Source: Paenibacillus sp. LHD-117 (GTDB taxonomy: Bacteria; Bacillota; Bacilli; Paenibacillales; Paenibacillaceae). Taken from it: 64,000 bases of DNA. Location: NCBI RefSeq assembly GCF_030929555.1, contig NZ_JAVFVT010000002.1, positions 1-64,000 of the forward strand, given 5' to 3'. The notes under the pieces are model-generated. The model worked only from the letters and a program-made list of their open reading frames with translations, made no database searches and was not told the origin of the DNA. Position 1 is the first letter of the stretch, and each line of letters starts with the position of its first letter. Below are positions 23,125 through 32,755 of this stretch, piece after piece. Made by a program: the position numbers and the translations under genes.

Positions 23125-24093
23125 ATGAGCAATTTTCTCGCGTTAATCAAGAGGGGCAACACCTCATCAGGCATTGCGGCACTTGGCAATGCCGGACTTG
23201 CGATCATCAAGGCGATTGCGGCTTCGCTCAGCGGCAGCGGCACAATGTTCGCTTCCGCCATGCATACGGTGGCGGATGCCGTGAACCAGGGGTTCGTTTT
23301 CTTCGGAAGCGTGCTGGCGGAGAAGAAGCCGACGAAGCGATTCCCGACCGGTTTCGGCCGCGTCGTGAACTTATTCTGCATGGTCGCCGTCATCGTCGTC
23401 ACGATCATGGCGTACGAGACGTTCCACAAGGGCATCAAGCTCATCGAGCATCCCGAGGAATCCACGAACTTCTGGCTCAACTTCTTCGTGCTGCTCATCG
23501 CCATTGTCATTGACGGTTCTATCTTGATCAAGGCGATGAAGGAGATCGTCAAAGAAACCCGCTCGGATGCAAAGGGTCTCGGCATTATTAACGCAGCGGT
23601 CCGCAATGCCGGACGCGCGGCTCCGCCGACCCGTCTCGTCTTCTATGAAGACATCGTCGCCACCTTCGGACAGCTGCTCGCTCTTGTAGCCGTCATATTG
23701 GCCGAATTTACGGACTTTAAAATTCTAGACGGCATCGCAACGATCCTGATCTCGTTCCTCATGATCGGCGTCGCGTTTAAGGTTGGTTATGATAACATGG
23801 TCGGCTTGATTGGCGTAGCCGCGCCGAAGGACGTGGAAGACCGGATCAGCGCCCGCATTCTCTCAGAGCCCGAGGTAACGGACATCGGCAAGATGCGTAT
23901 CGTCCAAGAAGGGCGGACCTATCATGTGGAAGCCTATATCGAGCTGACCAAAGGCTTCTCCCTTTCCGAGGCCACGAAAGTCAAGAACCGCATTATTGGC
24001 AGCTTACTAATGGATCATGATATCGCCGACGTGACGCTCGGCATTATGGACGACGACGGCGTCATCAATTGGAGCCGTCCCGCGCCTCTTTGA
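23125..24093 (+). CDS. Cation diffusion facilitator family transporter
   Basis: A 322-residue CDF protein with about six membrane segments and a cytoplasmic C-terminal domain. The first membrane half contains the metal-site region FASAMHTVADAVNQGFVFFGS (His-x3-Asp), and a matching YEDIVATFGQLLALVAVIL follows. The C-terminal domain (AAPKDVEDRISARILSEPEVTDIGKMRIVQEGRTYHVEAYIEL) has the ferredoxin-like fold of the family. Such carriers export Zn, Mn, Fe or Co by proton antiport; the metal cannot be fixed, since the canonical HDxxxD pattern of zinc exporters is altered. Start at ATG 23125 after GTGGAGGAG; an ATG 7 codons earlier overlaps that site. Confidence 0.85.
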   Translation: MSNFLALIKRGNTSSGIAALGNAGLAIIKAIAASLSGSGTMFASAMHTVADAVNQGFVFFGSVLAEKKPTKRFPTGFGRVVNLFCMVAVIVVTIMAYETFHKGIKLIEHPEESTNFWLNFFVLLIAIVIDGSILIKAMKEIVKETRSDAKGLGIINAAVRNAGRAAPPTRLVFYEDIVATFGQLLALVAVILAEFTDFKILDGIATILISFLMIGVAFKVGYDNMVGLIGVAAPKDVEDRISARILSEPEVTDIGKMRIVQEGRTYHVEAYIELTKGFSLSEATKVKNRIIGSLLMDHDIADVTLGIMDDDGVINWSRPAPL

Positions 24094-24144
24094 GCAGAGA
24101 CGTTTACGGAGCGCAGAAAAAGTGAGGGACAGCGTTATACAACG

Positions 24145-24192
24145 AAAAAAGATGGCTATCCCCTTCATCCTTTACGGTTGGGGACAGCCATC
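24145..24192 (-). terminator. Bidirectional terminator
   Basis: GATGGCTATCCCC pairs with GGGGACAGCCATC around a 16-base loop, preceded by A6 and followed by AATTTTAATTT. It serves the GH3 gene (minus) and the CDF gene (plus). Confidence 0.88.
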
Positions 24193-24228
24193 AATTTTAA
24201 TTTAAAAACATGTTCACTCTCGCGATTA

Positions 24229-27039
24229 TTATTTAGCGTATTTGGCAGTGCGGGAGTCTTGAATAACGCCCTTCCAATTCATGCCGAATGCAAAATTATA
24301 AGCGTTGCCTTCGGAATCGACATGCACTTCCATGTCGTGCGGAACGTCCTCGAATTGTTTTTCCACGGTTTCCATATCTTTTGGCATCTGCATCGGAAGA
24401 AGACCCGAAGGCTCGCGATTGCCGGACATAATATCCATCAACGCCTGATCTTGTACGCCGAAGTTCACCAGGATCGCGTCTGCAGACGATTCGAATTCTT
24501 TCACGACGACTGGATTATCCGTAAGCAGCGACACGATGACCGGCTTGCCGTTCATTGCTTTTTTCGTCTCTAATACCGATTCCAAATCCTTGATGTTGCT
24601 GGCTGTAACCGACTTGTTCAGATACGTGCGGTTCGTGAAGTCTTCCAGCGGATCTCCCCCGGCTATGCTTGTTGCGCGTGCTTGCGTAGCCTTATAAGTG
24701 CCATATTGAAGACTGATCGGCACATAACCGTTCCCTCCGGCAGCAAGGTCAGCTTTGTTATAGCCCGTACCGGTCTGCGGATTATCAATAAAGACAATGC
24801 CGTAATCGGCTTCCTCGGGCTTATCCGTCACATTGAAATATTTCTTCACGATTTCCATATTGACCGGGTAATCCACTTTCGAAGGAGTGACATTGTTAAA
24901 CCATCCTACGGTTTCAGGGTAGAACTTCTTCGGAATGTACACCGTCGCTTTATCCTTAAGCGGCAATGCTTGATCTTTATTTTTCAGCATGACGATGGAC
25001 TTCAATTGCGCTTCATAGCCGGCTTCCATAAACTCGGGATTGCCGACCGTCGCTACGGTTTCGTCTACATTCAAATAAGCGTTTTCGAACAAACCAACAC
25101 GGAATATGTTTTTCAGCAAACGAACGGCCGATTGCTCGAAACGATTGCGCATGAAGGCTTCTCCATGTTCTTCTACGCCGATTTTATAAGCTTCGATAAC
25201 AGGTCCAGCCTCATTATTGCCTCCGAACTGGTCAACGCCCGACATAATAACTTTGTAATGCCGTTCAGCAACCGTGAGCTCGTCAACCCCAAACGGCCTG
25301 CCCGAGAAAGTATCGACAGTTGGGCCGGAATCATCCGTAATGCCCCAGTCTGTCGTAACAACGCCGTCATAGCCGTATTTCGTACGAAGCAGATCGTTAA
25401 TGATGTATGAACTATAAGAGTTTCCTACATTTTCGCCATTCTTCTTATCTTGGTCGTAGGAAATCGTATAGTATGGCATAACTGCCGAGGCGCTGCCCGT
25501 CTCGCCGTTTAACTTGAAAGCCCCGTTAACGAAAGGCAGCAAATGCTCCTCGAAATTGTTGCCCGGATACACTGCGAATTTGCCGTAAGAGAAGTGGGCG
25601 TCGCGTCCGCCCTCGCCCGATCCGCCGCCCGGCCAATGCTTGACCATAGCGTTAACGCTCGTGTAACCCCATCCGCCTGCAATTTCATTGCTTCCCTTAG
25701 AGGTCTGGAAGCCATCGACATAAGCGCGAGCCATATCGGTAGACAGGAGCGAATCTTCGCCGAACGTACCGTTAAACCGGCTCCAGCGCGGATCCGTCGC
25801 CATATCGATCTGTGGAGATAATGCGGTCGATATGCCTAACGCACGGTATTCTTGCGCGGCAATTTCCCCAAACTCCAGCGTCAATTCCGGGTCGAACGTT
25901 GCAGCGAGGCCAAGGGTTTCTGGCCACATGGAGATCTTCCCGCCTGCGCCGGCATTGTATTCGGTGCTCGCTACCGTCGTATGGCGCGGATCGGAGCTAT
26001 TGTTTGCCGGGATGCCCAAACCTTCTCCTTCCACTAACGCCTGAACATTATTGTTCCAGCGAGCCGCGATTTCCGGACTTTCCAGCGTAGTAACGAGAAC
26101 ATGCCGCAAACTATCCTTCGTTAGGAAGCTCTTCTGGTCATCGGACAAGTCCCAAGGCTTAGCGCCGCTTTCCTTATAAGACTTCCCGTTATATGTACTG
26201 CCGCCAAAAGTTCCGCCCGGTACGGATTGATGACTGCTGTACAGCATAAGTCCCGCAATTAGCTCGACTGTCATTTGCGAAGCCAAGTTTTTGGCTCGCT
26301 CGTCCGCATTCAAGCGCCAATCTTCATAGGCGTCCAAGCTTCCGTTTTGATTCAAATCCTTAAACGCGTATCCTTCCTTCTCAACGATTGTCACTCCGGA
26401 ATCGGTCGAGTACCCAAGTGTCGCTCCACCTTTGTTGACCACATAGCGAGTCGTGCCCGATACGGATTCGAACCACTTCTCATTGAAACCGATAATCAAC
26501 TTGTCGATGATGGCGACAACCTCCGCGCGCGATAGGGTATCGTCATCGGATGGGGATGAACTTCTAGAAGCGACATTTTTCGCAATTTCCAAAATTTCGG
26601 ATTTTGATTTGCCGAACAGCTTCGACAGCATCGTTGCCGCCTTGCCCGCTTGAAGCGATTGTTTCGGATTCGCCTCGTTGCCCTCGATTTCCAAGTAACC
26701 GGCTTCCTTCGCTTTCAACAGTTCATCGGCATACCATGCATTTGCTTTCACATCCGAGAAGGAGCCGTCCGATTTTTTCGCGAAACCGAAGAGACGGTTC
26801 ATAATCGTAACAAACTCCGCAATCTTCATGTCCTCGTCAGGCTTGAACATGCCATTGGCATAACCGTTAATCATGCCCCTCGATGTCCATTTGACGATAC
26901 TTTCGGATGCCCAATGTCCTTTGACATCTGCAAAAACCTTTAGATTAGCGTTTTCCGCCAAGGCAACTTGACTCATGGACGATAGAACAAGGCCCATGGA
27001 AAGGAACATTCCTGAAACAAGACGCACTCTTTTCTTCAT
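24229..27039 (-). CDS. SLH-domain glycoside hydrolase family 3 protein
   Basis: A 936-residue secreted enzyme. A signal peptide (about 1-28, ending ALA) is followed by SLH repeats at about 35-85 (VFADVKGHWASESIVKW), 93-145 and a weaker third up to 195, which tie the protein to the cell-wall polymer. A calcium-loop-like DLNQNGSLDAYEDW lies near 229. The GH3 region follows: MWPETLGLAATFDPEL, ALSPQIDMATDPRWSR, MVKHWPGGGSGEGGRDAHF and the nucleophile Asp564 in VVTTDWG. A GH3 C-terminal domain ends the protein. Likely a beta-glucosidase or beta-xylosidase acting at the cell surface. It is divergent from a two-component system and a sugar-type binding protein, which probably regulate it. Confidence 0.9.
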   Translation of the reverse strand: MKKRVRLVSGMFLSMGLVLSSMSQVALAENANLKVFADVKGHWASESIVKWTSRGMINGYANGMFKPDEDMKIAEFVTIMNRLFGFAKKSDGSFSDVKANAWYADELLKAKEAGYLEIEGNEANPKQSLQAGKAATMLSKLFGKSKSEILEIAKNVASRSSSPSDDDTLSRAEVVAIIDKLIIGFNEKWFESVSGTTRYVVNKGGATLGYSTDSGVTIVEKEGYAFKDLNQNGSLDAYEDWRLNADERAKNLASQMTVELIAGLMLYSSHQSVPGGTFGGSTYNGKSYKESGAKPWDLSDDQKSFLTKDSLRHVLVTTLESPEIAARWNNNVQALVEGEGLGIPANNSSDPRHTTVASTEYNAGAGGKISMWPETLGLAATFDPELTLEFGEIAAQEYRALGISTALSPQIDMATDPRWSRFNGTFGEDSLLSTDMARAYVDGFQTSKGSNEIAGGWGYTSVNAMVKHWPGGGSGEGGRDAHFSYGKFAVYPGNNFEEHLLPFVNGAFKLNGETGSASAVMPYYTISYDQDKKNGENVGNSYSSYIINDLLRTKYGYDGVVTTDWGITDDSGPTVDTFSGRPFGVDELTVAERHYKVIMSGVDQFGGNNEAGPVIEAYKIGVEEHGEAFMRNRFEQSAVRLLKNIFRVGLFENAYLNVDETVATVGNPEFMEAGYEAQLKSIVMLKNKDQALPLKDKATVYIPKKFYPETVGWFNNVTPSKVDYPVNMEIVKKYFNVTDKPEEADYGIVFIDNPQTGTGYNKADLAAGGNGYVPISLQYGTYKATQARATSIAGGDPLEDFTNRTYLNKSVTASNIKDLESVLETKKAMNGKPVIVSLLTDNPVVVKEFESSADAILVNFGVQDQALMDIMSGNREPSGLLPMQMPKDMETVEKQFEDVPHDMEVHVDSEGNAYNFAFGMNWKGVIQDSRTAKYAK

Positions 27040-27085
27040 ATTCTTCCTCCCTTAGAATGGAACATAGCTTGTCGTAACCGGTTTC

Positions 27086-27195
27086 ATTATAAGATAGTTT
27101 CGCAGATGGCAACTATTACGATTCGGACATCCTGTTATTACAATTCCGACCTTCTATTCGTAAGGATTCAAGTAGACGCGATTTTCAGGTACAAT
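27086..27195. promoter_or_regulatory. Divergent promoter region between GH3 and the two-component genes
   Basis: On the plus strand TTCAAG (27167-27172) and TACAAT (27190-27195) lie 17 bases apart and would serve the kinase gene. On the minus strand a TATAAT (27086-27091) with a poor -35 lies about 50 bases from the GH3 start. The weak -35 of the GH3 promoter fits activation by the AraC-type response regulator nearby. Confidence 0.5.
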
Positions 27196-27261
27196 ATACG
27201 AAAGCGATTTCATTACTCAAACTTCATTACCCATCCTGCATATTAAAGGTGATTCAGTCCC

Positions 27262-29013
27262 GTGCCATTACGAAATAATCTGCTTCTCAGATCCTTAAGA
27301 TTCCAGCTTGTTACAGGATTTCTGATCGTGACCATTCCGGTCGTCATTCTTCTGTTTTTCAATAACCAATACGCCATTAAGGTTGTCCGCAATCAAATTG
27401 CCCAATCCAATCAGAATACCATTTCCTTATATATGAACCAGATAGACATGGGCCTTGAGGAAGTCGATAAATATTTATACACGATCGCGACCCAGGAGAC
27501 GAACCTTAATTATTTGAAGCTTTGGGAGCGTAATCACCACCAGACTTACAATAAAGCCAAGATTCAAATATTTAAAAGACTATCGAAAGACATCGCGAGC
27601 TATAAACTTGCGGACATGTTTTTTGTCTACTCCGACTCCAATCAAGAATTGATCAAAACGTCCATGCACGGTTATTCATTCGAGGAACGGGAAGCGATTG
27701 CGGGCGGTATCATCGGTCTGCTCCAAGAAAAACCAGAGTATGGCCATCATTATTATGACTACTGGTCCGTCCTTCAGACGGATAGCGGAAACTTCTTGTA
27801 CCATATTGTCAAATCGGGCACCACTTATGTAGGGGCAATCGTCAATGTCAAAAATGTGATGACCCCTTTTGATCTCGTCGATCTTGGCCCTCGGGGGAAA
27901 GCCGTCTTGACAACGTCCGAGGACAAACCGATGTCCGACGCCGAATTTTTCGCCGAGAATCCTAGCCTTCAATTATCCTATGAGAAACGAGAGTACACCC
28001 TGACAGGCCTTAACAATCGGTTTCTTATCGTAGGAGAACAGTCGCGCAAAGGTATGTTCAACTTAATCGCGCTCATCCCGAATGATGTCATTTTGGAAAA
28101 ACTGCCTGTCTTGCAGCGCATTTTTTCCGTCTTATCCTTTGGTGCCGTCTTGCTCGTCATTTTGTTTCTATTTTTTTTACGAAAGGTTATATTGCATCCC
28201 ATCCGAAATATCGTTTCCGCCATGCGGACGGTTTCCAGCGGCTTCATGGATTCCCGAATCGCGGAAAGAGCAACAAGCACGGAGATGGAAGTGATGAACA
28301 AAACGTTTAACAACATGGTCACGCAAATTCAAGCCTTGAAAATTAGTGTTTATGAGGAGCAGTTGAACCATCAGAGGGCGGAGCTTAAGCAGCTGCAGCT
28401 GCAAGTGAATCCCCATTTTTTCCTCAACTCGCTGAACATTATTTATAATCTTGCGCGCGTCAAAGACTTTGAGCTTATCAAGGATATGTCGATGTATCTA
28501 GTCAAATATTTCAGGTATACGTTCCGAAGCGGGATGGCTCTTGTCGAACTGAAAGATGAAATCGATCATATCCGTAACTACTTGAACATTCAGGAGCTCC
28601 GGTTTCCGGGCCAGCTGTCTTTCCGAATAGCGATTCCGGATAACTTGCTGCATCATCCGATCCCGCTGCTGGTCATTCAACCGTTCGTCGAGAACGCGAT
28701 CAAACACGCCTTTATTATGGATAAACCTCTTCATATCGAGATTAACGTAAATGAACAGCCAGATTCCGTTCTGTGCATCATCGTTCGGGATAACGGCAAA
28801 GGATTTCCCGCGGAGGTTTTGGCCAGATTGCTCGATGAACAACCCCTCGTCAATGAACAAGGCGAACATATTGGAATATGGAACGTTCAGCACCGTTTAA
28901 GATTAATGTATACGCACGAGCAGTCGCTGCTGACCGTAACGAACGATCCGAATCGAGGGGCGCGCATTGAAATACGACTGCCTCTGGGCGGAGGAAATAA
29001 AAGGAGCGCTTGA
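27262..29013 (+). CDS. YesM-type sensor histidine kinase
   Basis: A 583-residue membrane kinase of the LytS/YesM class. One membrane segment near residues 18-36, an extracellular sensor of about 250 residues, a second segment near 288-308 (VLSFGAVLLVILFLFFL), a HAMP domain, the His-kinase box LQLQVNPHFFLNSLNIIYNLAR with the phospho-accepting His, and a C-terminal ATPase (QPFVENAIKHA, VRDNGKGFP). Such kinases respond to sugars or to sugar-bound binding proteins. The start is a GTG with GGTGATTC upstream. It partners with the response regulator that begins 2 bases after its stop. Confidence 0.92.
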   Translation: MPLRNNLLLRSLRFQLVTGFLIVTIPVVILLFFNNQYAIKVVRNQIAQSNQNTISLYMNQIDMGLEEVDKYLYTIATQETNLNYLKLWERNHHQTYNKAKIQIFKRLSKDIASYKLADMFFVYSDSNQELIKTSMHGYSFEEREAIAGGIIGLLQEKPEYGHHYYDYWSVLQTDSGNFLYHIVKSGTTYVGAIVNVKNVMTPFDLVDLGPRGKAVLTTSEDKPMSDAEFFAENPSLQLSYEKREYTLTGLNNRFLIVGEQSRKGMFNLIALIPNDVILEKLPVLQRIFSVLSFGAVLLVILFLFFLRKVILHPIRNIVSAMRTVSSGFMDSRIAERATSTEMEVMNKTFNNMVTQIQALKISVYEEQLNHQRAELKQLQLQVNPHFFLNSLNIIYNLARVKDFELIKDMSMYLVKYFRYTFRSGMALVELKDEIDHIRNYLNIQELRFPGQLSFRIAIPDNLLHHPIPLLVIQPFVENAIKHAFIMDKPLHIEINVNEQPDSVLCIIVRDNGKGFPAEVLARLLDEQPLVNEQGEHIGIWNVQHRLRLMYTHEQSLLTVTNDPNRGARIEIRLPLGGGNKRSA

Positions 29014-29014
29014 C

Positions 29015-30322
29015 TTGTACCAATTACTTATTGTGGACGATGAAATTCATGCAATTAGAGGCATTGAGGCTGAATTGGAATGGAACAAGCTCGGGATATC
29101 CAAGCTTCATACGGCTACCAATGCCCGTCAGGCTAAGGAAGTGTTCGACAACCATCCGATTGATGTGATGATATGCGATATTGAAATGCCGGAGGTTAAC
29201 GGACTGCAGCTGGTGGCCTGGGTGAAGGAGTTCTATCCATCTGCGGAATCGATCTTTCTTACTTGCCATTCGGAATTTCATTACGCGAAAGAAGCTATCC
29301 ATTTAGGAAGCTTGGAATACATACTGAAACCGGCCCCCGCTTATGAACTGGAATCGGCCATCGCGAAGGCTATCGACAAAATACACGCAGAACGCGAGCA
29401 ACATACGTTTCATGAGATTCTTCAAAAGTATCACAAGCTGTGGTCCATCCATCAACCCTTAGTGATCGAACGGTTCTGGTCCGACCTGATTCATCAGAAC
29501 ATCCCTTCTCATCCCGAAGCGATCGAAAAGGCGCTTGCTAGTCTGGAAGTCCCTTCCATGAGCAATTCGCTGTTTCTGCCTATCTATATTAAAGTAGAAA
29601 GATGGCATAAAGCGTGGACAAAAAGAGAAGAAAAGATAATGGAATATGCCCTTCGGAATGCGGCGGAAGAAGTGATTCTCGAACATTGCGCGCGAGGGCA
29701 GGCTTTGCCGCTCAGCGGCGGAGAGATCATATGCATGCTGGCAACGGACGGTACGGGTGTGAATCCAATAGATAGGGAGCAGCTGGCATCTGTGTGCCGC
29801 GATTATATTGTATCGTGCAATCAATACTTTTATTGCGACTTGTCCTGCTATATCGGCCATCCGGTTGCCATTCAAGTAGTCGTTGGCATGTTGAACTCGC
29901 TGTACGAACGGGAAAGACGCAACGTCGCCGAACACAATCGGGCGATCCTACTGGATAAGGCGGAGTTTTCGCCATCTGCTTTTGTTCTGCCGGAGATGTC
30001 AGTAATCGATAAGGTAATTCGATACATAGCCGATCACCGGGATCAGAACCTTACGAGGGAGCTAATCGCGAATCATGTGTTTTTGAATCCGGACTACTTA
30101 GCCCGAATCTTCAAGAGGGAAACCGGATTATCCATCATGGATTATTTGACGGAAGAACGAATGGGCTTAGCCAAAAAACTGCTAGCGCAAACCGATCTGC
30201 CTATAAGCAGCATTGCGGAGAAGGTCGGCATCCCTAACTTCTCCTACTTTTCGAAGCAGTTCAAGAAGTATATGAACATGAGTCCGCTGGAATACCGTCA
30301 CCAGAAGCTCGGAGGTAGATGA
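29015..30322 (+). CDS. YesN-type response regulator (receiver plus AraC)
   Basis: A 435-residue response regulator. Receiver domain: LLIVDDEIHAIRG, phosphorylatable Asp55 in VMICDIEMP, Thr in FLTCHSEFHYA and Lys in YILKPAP. A middle domain of about 200 residues is followed by AraC-type helix-turn-helix motifs (LTRELIANHVFLNPDYLARIFKRETG and LPISSIAEKVGIPNFSYFSKQFKKY). Start is the TTG at 29015, one base past the kinase stop, with AAAGGAG 8 bases upstream; the frame is open further upstream but overlaps the kinase. Probable target: the divergent SLH-GH3 gene and the downstream binding-protein gene. Confidence 0.92.
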   Translation: MYQLLIVDDEIHAIRGIEAELEWNKLGISKLHTATNARQAKEVFDNHPIDVMICDIEMPEVNGLQLVAWVKEFYPSAESIFLTCHSEFHYAKEAIHLGSLEYILKPAPAYELESAIAKAIDKIHAEREQHTFHEILQKYHKLWSIHQPLVIERFWSDLIHQNIPSHPEAIEKALASLEVPSMSNSLFLPIYIKVERWHKAWTKREEKIMEYALRNAAEEVILEHCARGQALPLSGGEIICMLATDGTGVNPIDREQLASVCRDYIVSCNQYFYCDLSCYIGHPVAIQVVVGMLNSLYERERRNVAEHNRAILLDKAEFSPSAFVLPEMSVIDKVIRYIADHRDQNLTRELIANHVFLNPDYLARIFKRETGLSIMDYLTEERMGLAKKLLAQTDLPISSIAEKVGIPNFSYFSKQFKKYMNMSPLEYRHQKLGGR

Positions 30323-30326
30323 TCTC

Positions 30327-31832
30327 GTGTCTTTCACGCATTCAAAAACGATAATGTCCATAACAGCTCTATTGTTGATTTTGCTCTCCTTGACGGGATG
30401 CATACGGGATGCGCCCAAATCCCATACCGAGCATAAACCGTTATCCGACGGCTCCTTGCCGGAAATTTCATTAGTCCTAAGAGTTGAACAAGCAAGTCGA
30501 GACCTGGCCGAAGTCCAAAACGAGATGAACAAAATATTGGCTGATAAAATTGGAGTCCAATTAAAGCTGGTCCCTATTCCATCCGATAGTTATAACCAGC
30601 AATTAAACCTCATGCTGCTAAAAAATGAACCTCTCGATTTATTTGTTACGGTAACCTCGGATGAGATTAACCATATGGTGCTGAATTGGCTGCTTTATCC
30701 CCTTGCTGATCTGCTTGACAGCTCTGGACCGGATATTAAGCAAGCGATTGGCATCCCTTTGTTGGACAGCCTGAAGATAAACGGAGACATTTACTCGATT
30801 CCGAGCGTCAGAGATTGGGCTACAAGCTACGGTATCATTATGCGAAAGGATCTGGCAGACAAACATCGTATCGATCCAGCTTCCATTCGGACGATGGATG
30901 ATGTTGAGAAGGCTCTGCAAACGATCAAAGAACGGGAGCCGGGTATAGTCCCGATTGTTCCGTTCCAGCCATCGTCGATTTATTCAGGCTTAAGCGGCGG
31001 TACATACGACCGTTTGGAAGACGGTCTGGGCATTCTGCCCGATTATGACAATGATTTGAAGGTAGTGAACTTATATGAGACCGACGATTACTCAAACGCT
31101 ATTAATCGAATCCGCAGCTGGTATTTAGCGGGATACGTGGCCAAGGATGCCGCGGTGAGCTCTGATAACGGCAGGGAATTGGTCCGGGCGGGAAAAGCAT
31201 TCTCCTATTTCACGCCTATCAAACCAGGGGTGGAAGAGCAAGAATCAAGATTGACCGGCAAAGCGATGATAGCGGCTCCGCTCACTTCGCCGACGATGAC
31301 ATCAAGCACGATCAAATTGTTCGGAATGAGCTTATCCGCCCGAAGCCAGCATCCCCAGAAGGCAATGGAGCTGCTCAATTTATTGTATTCAGACAGCGCA
31401 TTGCTCAATTTATTAAACTACGGGATCGAAGGCAAACATTATATCAAGAAAACGGATCAGGTCATTGCTTATCCCCCAGGCGTTGATTCCTCCGATCTCG
31501 GCTATTCGTTTCACAATTATGAAGTCGGCAATCAATTCATATCAAGCATCTGGGAGACGGATGACCCGGACATTTGGAAGAAGATGAATGTATTTAATCA
31601 AAAGGCCAAAAAATCAAAGGCTCTTGGATTCTCATATGATGCAAATCCTGTGGGAACTGAAATTTCCGCTGTGCAGGAGGTGTTAGACCGATATCTCAGC
31701 GGTCTCGAAACGGGCACGCTCGACCCGGCAGAAACATTGCCGGAGTTACAGACCGCGCTGAAAGCTGCCGGTATCGACAAGATCATCGCCGAGAAGCAAA
31801 AACAGCTTGATGAATGGGCCAAACAGCAGTAA
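30327..31832 (+). CDS. Extracellular solute-binding lipoprotein (family 1)
   Basis: A 501-residue lipoprotein: signal peptide with lipobox LTGC (Cys25), then a family 1 solute-binding fold (EISLVLRVEQASRDLAEVQNEMNKILADKIGVQLKLVPI, LYPLADLLDSSGPDI, DIYSIPSVRDWATSYGIIMRKDLADK). This LplA-like group usually delivers oligosaccharides to LplB/YtcP permeases. No permease or ATPase gene is present here. It is co-directional with the kinase and regulator (4-base gap), so it may act as the ligand-sensing partner of the kinase rather than as a transporter part. GTG start with GGAGG about 11 bases upstream. Confidence 0.88.
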   Translation: MSFTHSKTIMSITALLLILLSLTGCIRDAPKSHTEHKPLSDGSLPEISLVLRVEQASRDLAEVQNEMNKILADKIGVQLKLVPIPSDSYNQQLNLMLLKNEPLDLFVTVTSDEINHMVLNWLLYPLADLLDSSGPDIKQAIGIPLLDSLKINGDIYSIPSVRDWATSYGIIMRKDLADKHRIDPASIRTMDDVEKALQTIKEREPGIVPIVPFQPSSIYSGLSGGTYDRLEDGLGILPDYDNDLKVVNLYETDDYSNAINRIRSWYLAGYVAKDAAVSSDNGRELVRAGKAFSYFTPIKPGVEEQESRLTGKAMIAAPLTSPTMTSSTIKLFGMSLSARSQHPQKAMELLNLLYSDSALLNLLNYGIEGKHYIKKTDQVIAYPPGVDSSDLGYSFHNYEVGNQFISSIWETDDPDIWKKMNVFNQKAKKSKALGFSYDANPVGTEISAVQEVLDRYLSGLETGTLDPAETLPELQTALKAAGIDKIIAEKQKQLDEWAKQQ

Positions 31833-31875
31833 AATGAGAACGAATTTCATATCGCCCGTTCAGGGGAGGCTTCTT

Positions 31876-32679
31876 ATGTCCATCGAATTGGATTTTACGA
31901 TTATTCGCAGCTTCTATCATATTTCGCCTCAAGGATTCGATGTACCACTTGCCGAGATGCCGGCTGTGGATCTGCTGGACCAAGCCAAAGCCAAGGAGGT
32001 GCTGGAGCGAACCGGGGAGCTATGGAAAGCTTGCGGCAACGAACTGCCAGTCTCGTATATCGGCATGACGATGTTCAACTTTTGCGTGACTTCGCTGTTC
32101 TTCTCCGCGAGAGATCAGGTATGGCCGAAGTTCAAGCTGAAGGATATGACGTTCCAGATGGAGCAGCATGACGATCACGCGCATGTCGGTTATAAACTCG
32201 ATCGGCTTGAGCTTGTGCCGCTTCCGCAGAGCCGTGAGGAACGCGACACGTTCTTCCGCGCGGCATGGCCGGAATGGATCCGGGAGATGATCAAGCCGTT
32301 CATCGAAAGCGTCGCGCATGCGGGCGGATTAAAACCCGAGATGATCTGGAGCCAATTCGGCGCCCAGCTCTTGTCAACCATCGACTATGTGAGCAACCAT
32401 CTCCAAATGCCGGACCTCGTCGAACGTATTCAAGGCGACTTAACCGTGTTGCATGAACTGGAGCCGGAACTGTTCGGACGCAGACGCAACCCATTCGTAC
32501 ATACTCGCAGATATATCGAGAATCCTTGGTCGCCGCCGGACGGCACATTTATTCTCCGCTCTTCCTGCTGTATGTTCGATCATCGCGAAGACGGGGAGAA
32601 ATGCTACAACTGCCCTCGTATGTTGCCGGAGGAGCGCGAAGAACGCAAAAAGCTCGTTCTCGCGGAAACCCAATCATAA
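31876..32679 (+). CDS. FhuF-like ferric iron reductase (IucA/FhuF family)
   Basis: A 267-residue protein whose C-terminus carries SSCC-x10-C-x2-C (CCMFDHREDGEKCYNCPR), the [2Fe-2S]-binding pattern of FhuF-type siderophore-iron reductases. The body (PVSYIGMTMFNFCVTSLFFSA, DHAHVGYKLDRL) fits that family. It would release iron from ferric siderophores in the cytoplasm. No siderophore transporter or synthesis gene is beside it, and no Fur box was recognised. ATG 31876 has GGGGAGG upstream; the frame is open earlier but overlaps the preceding gene. A terminator follows directly. Confidence 0.82.
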   Translation: MSIELDFTIIRSFYHISPQGFDVPLAEMPAVDLLDQAKAKEVLERTGELWKACGNELPVSYIGMTMFNFCVTSLFFSARDQVWPKFKLKDMTFQMEQHDDHAHVGYKLDRLELVPLPQSREERDTFFRAAWPEWIREMIKPFIESVAHAGGLKPEMIWSQFGAQLLSTIDYVSNHLQMPDLVERIQGDLTVLHELEPELFGRRRNPFVHTRRYIENPWSPPDGTFILRSSCCMFDHREDGEKCYNCPRMLPEEREERKKLVLAETQS

Positions 32680-32681
32680 TC

Positions 32682-32719
32682 AAAGCCGACATTCCCCAGC
32701 TGGAGAATGTCGGCTTTTT
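32682..32719. terminator. Bidirectional terminator
   Basis: AAAGCCGACATTC pairs with GAATGTCGGCTTT around a 10-base loop, followed by T5 on the plus strand. Confidence 0.9.
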
Positions 32720-32755
32720 GTTCAACCGCGGCATCTATGAATCGCATGTGCGTAA

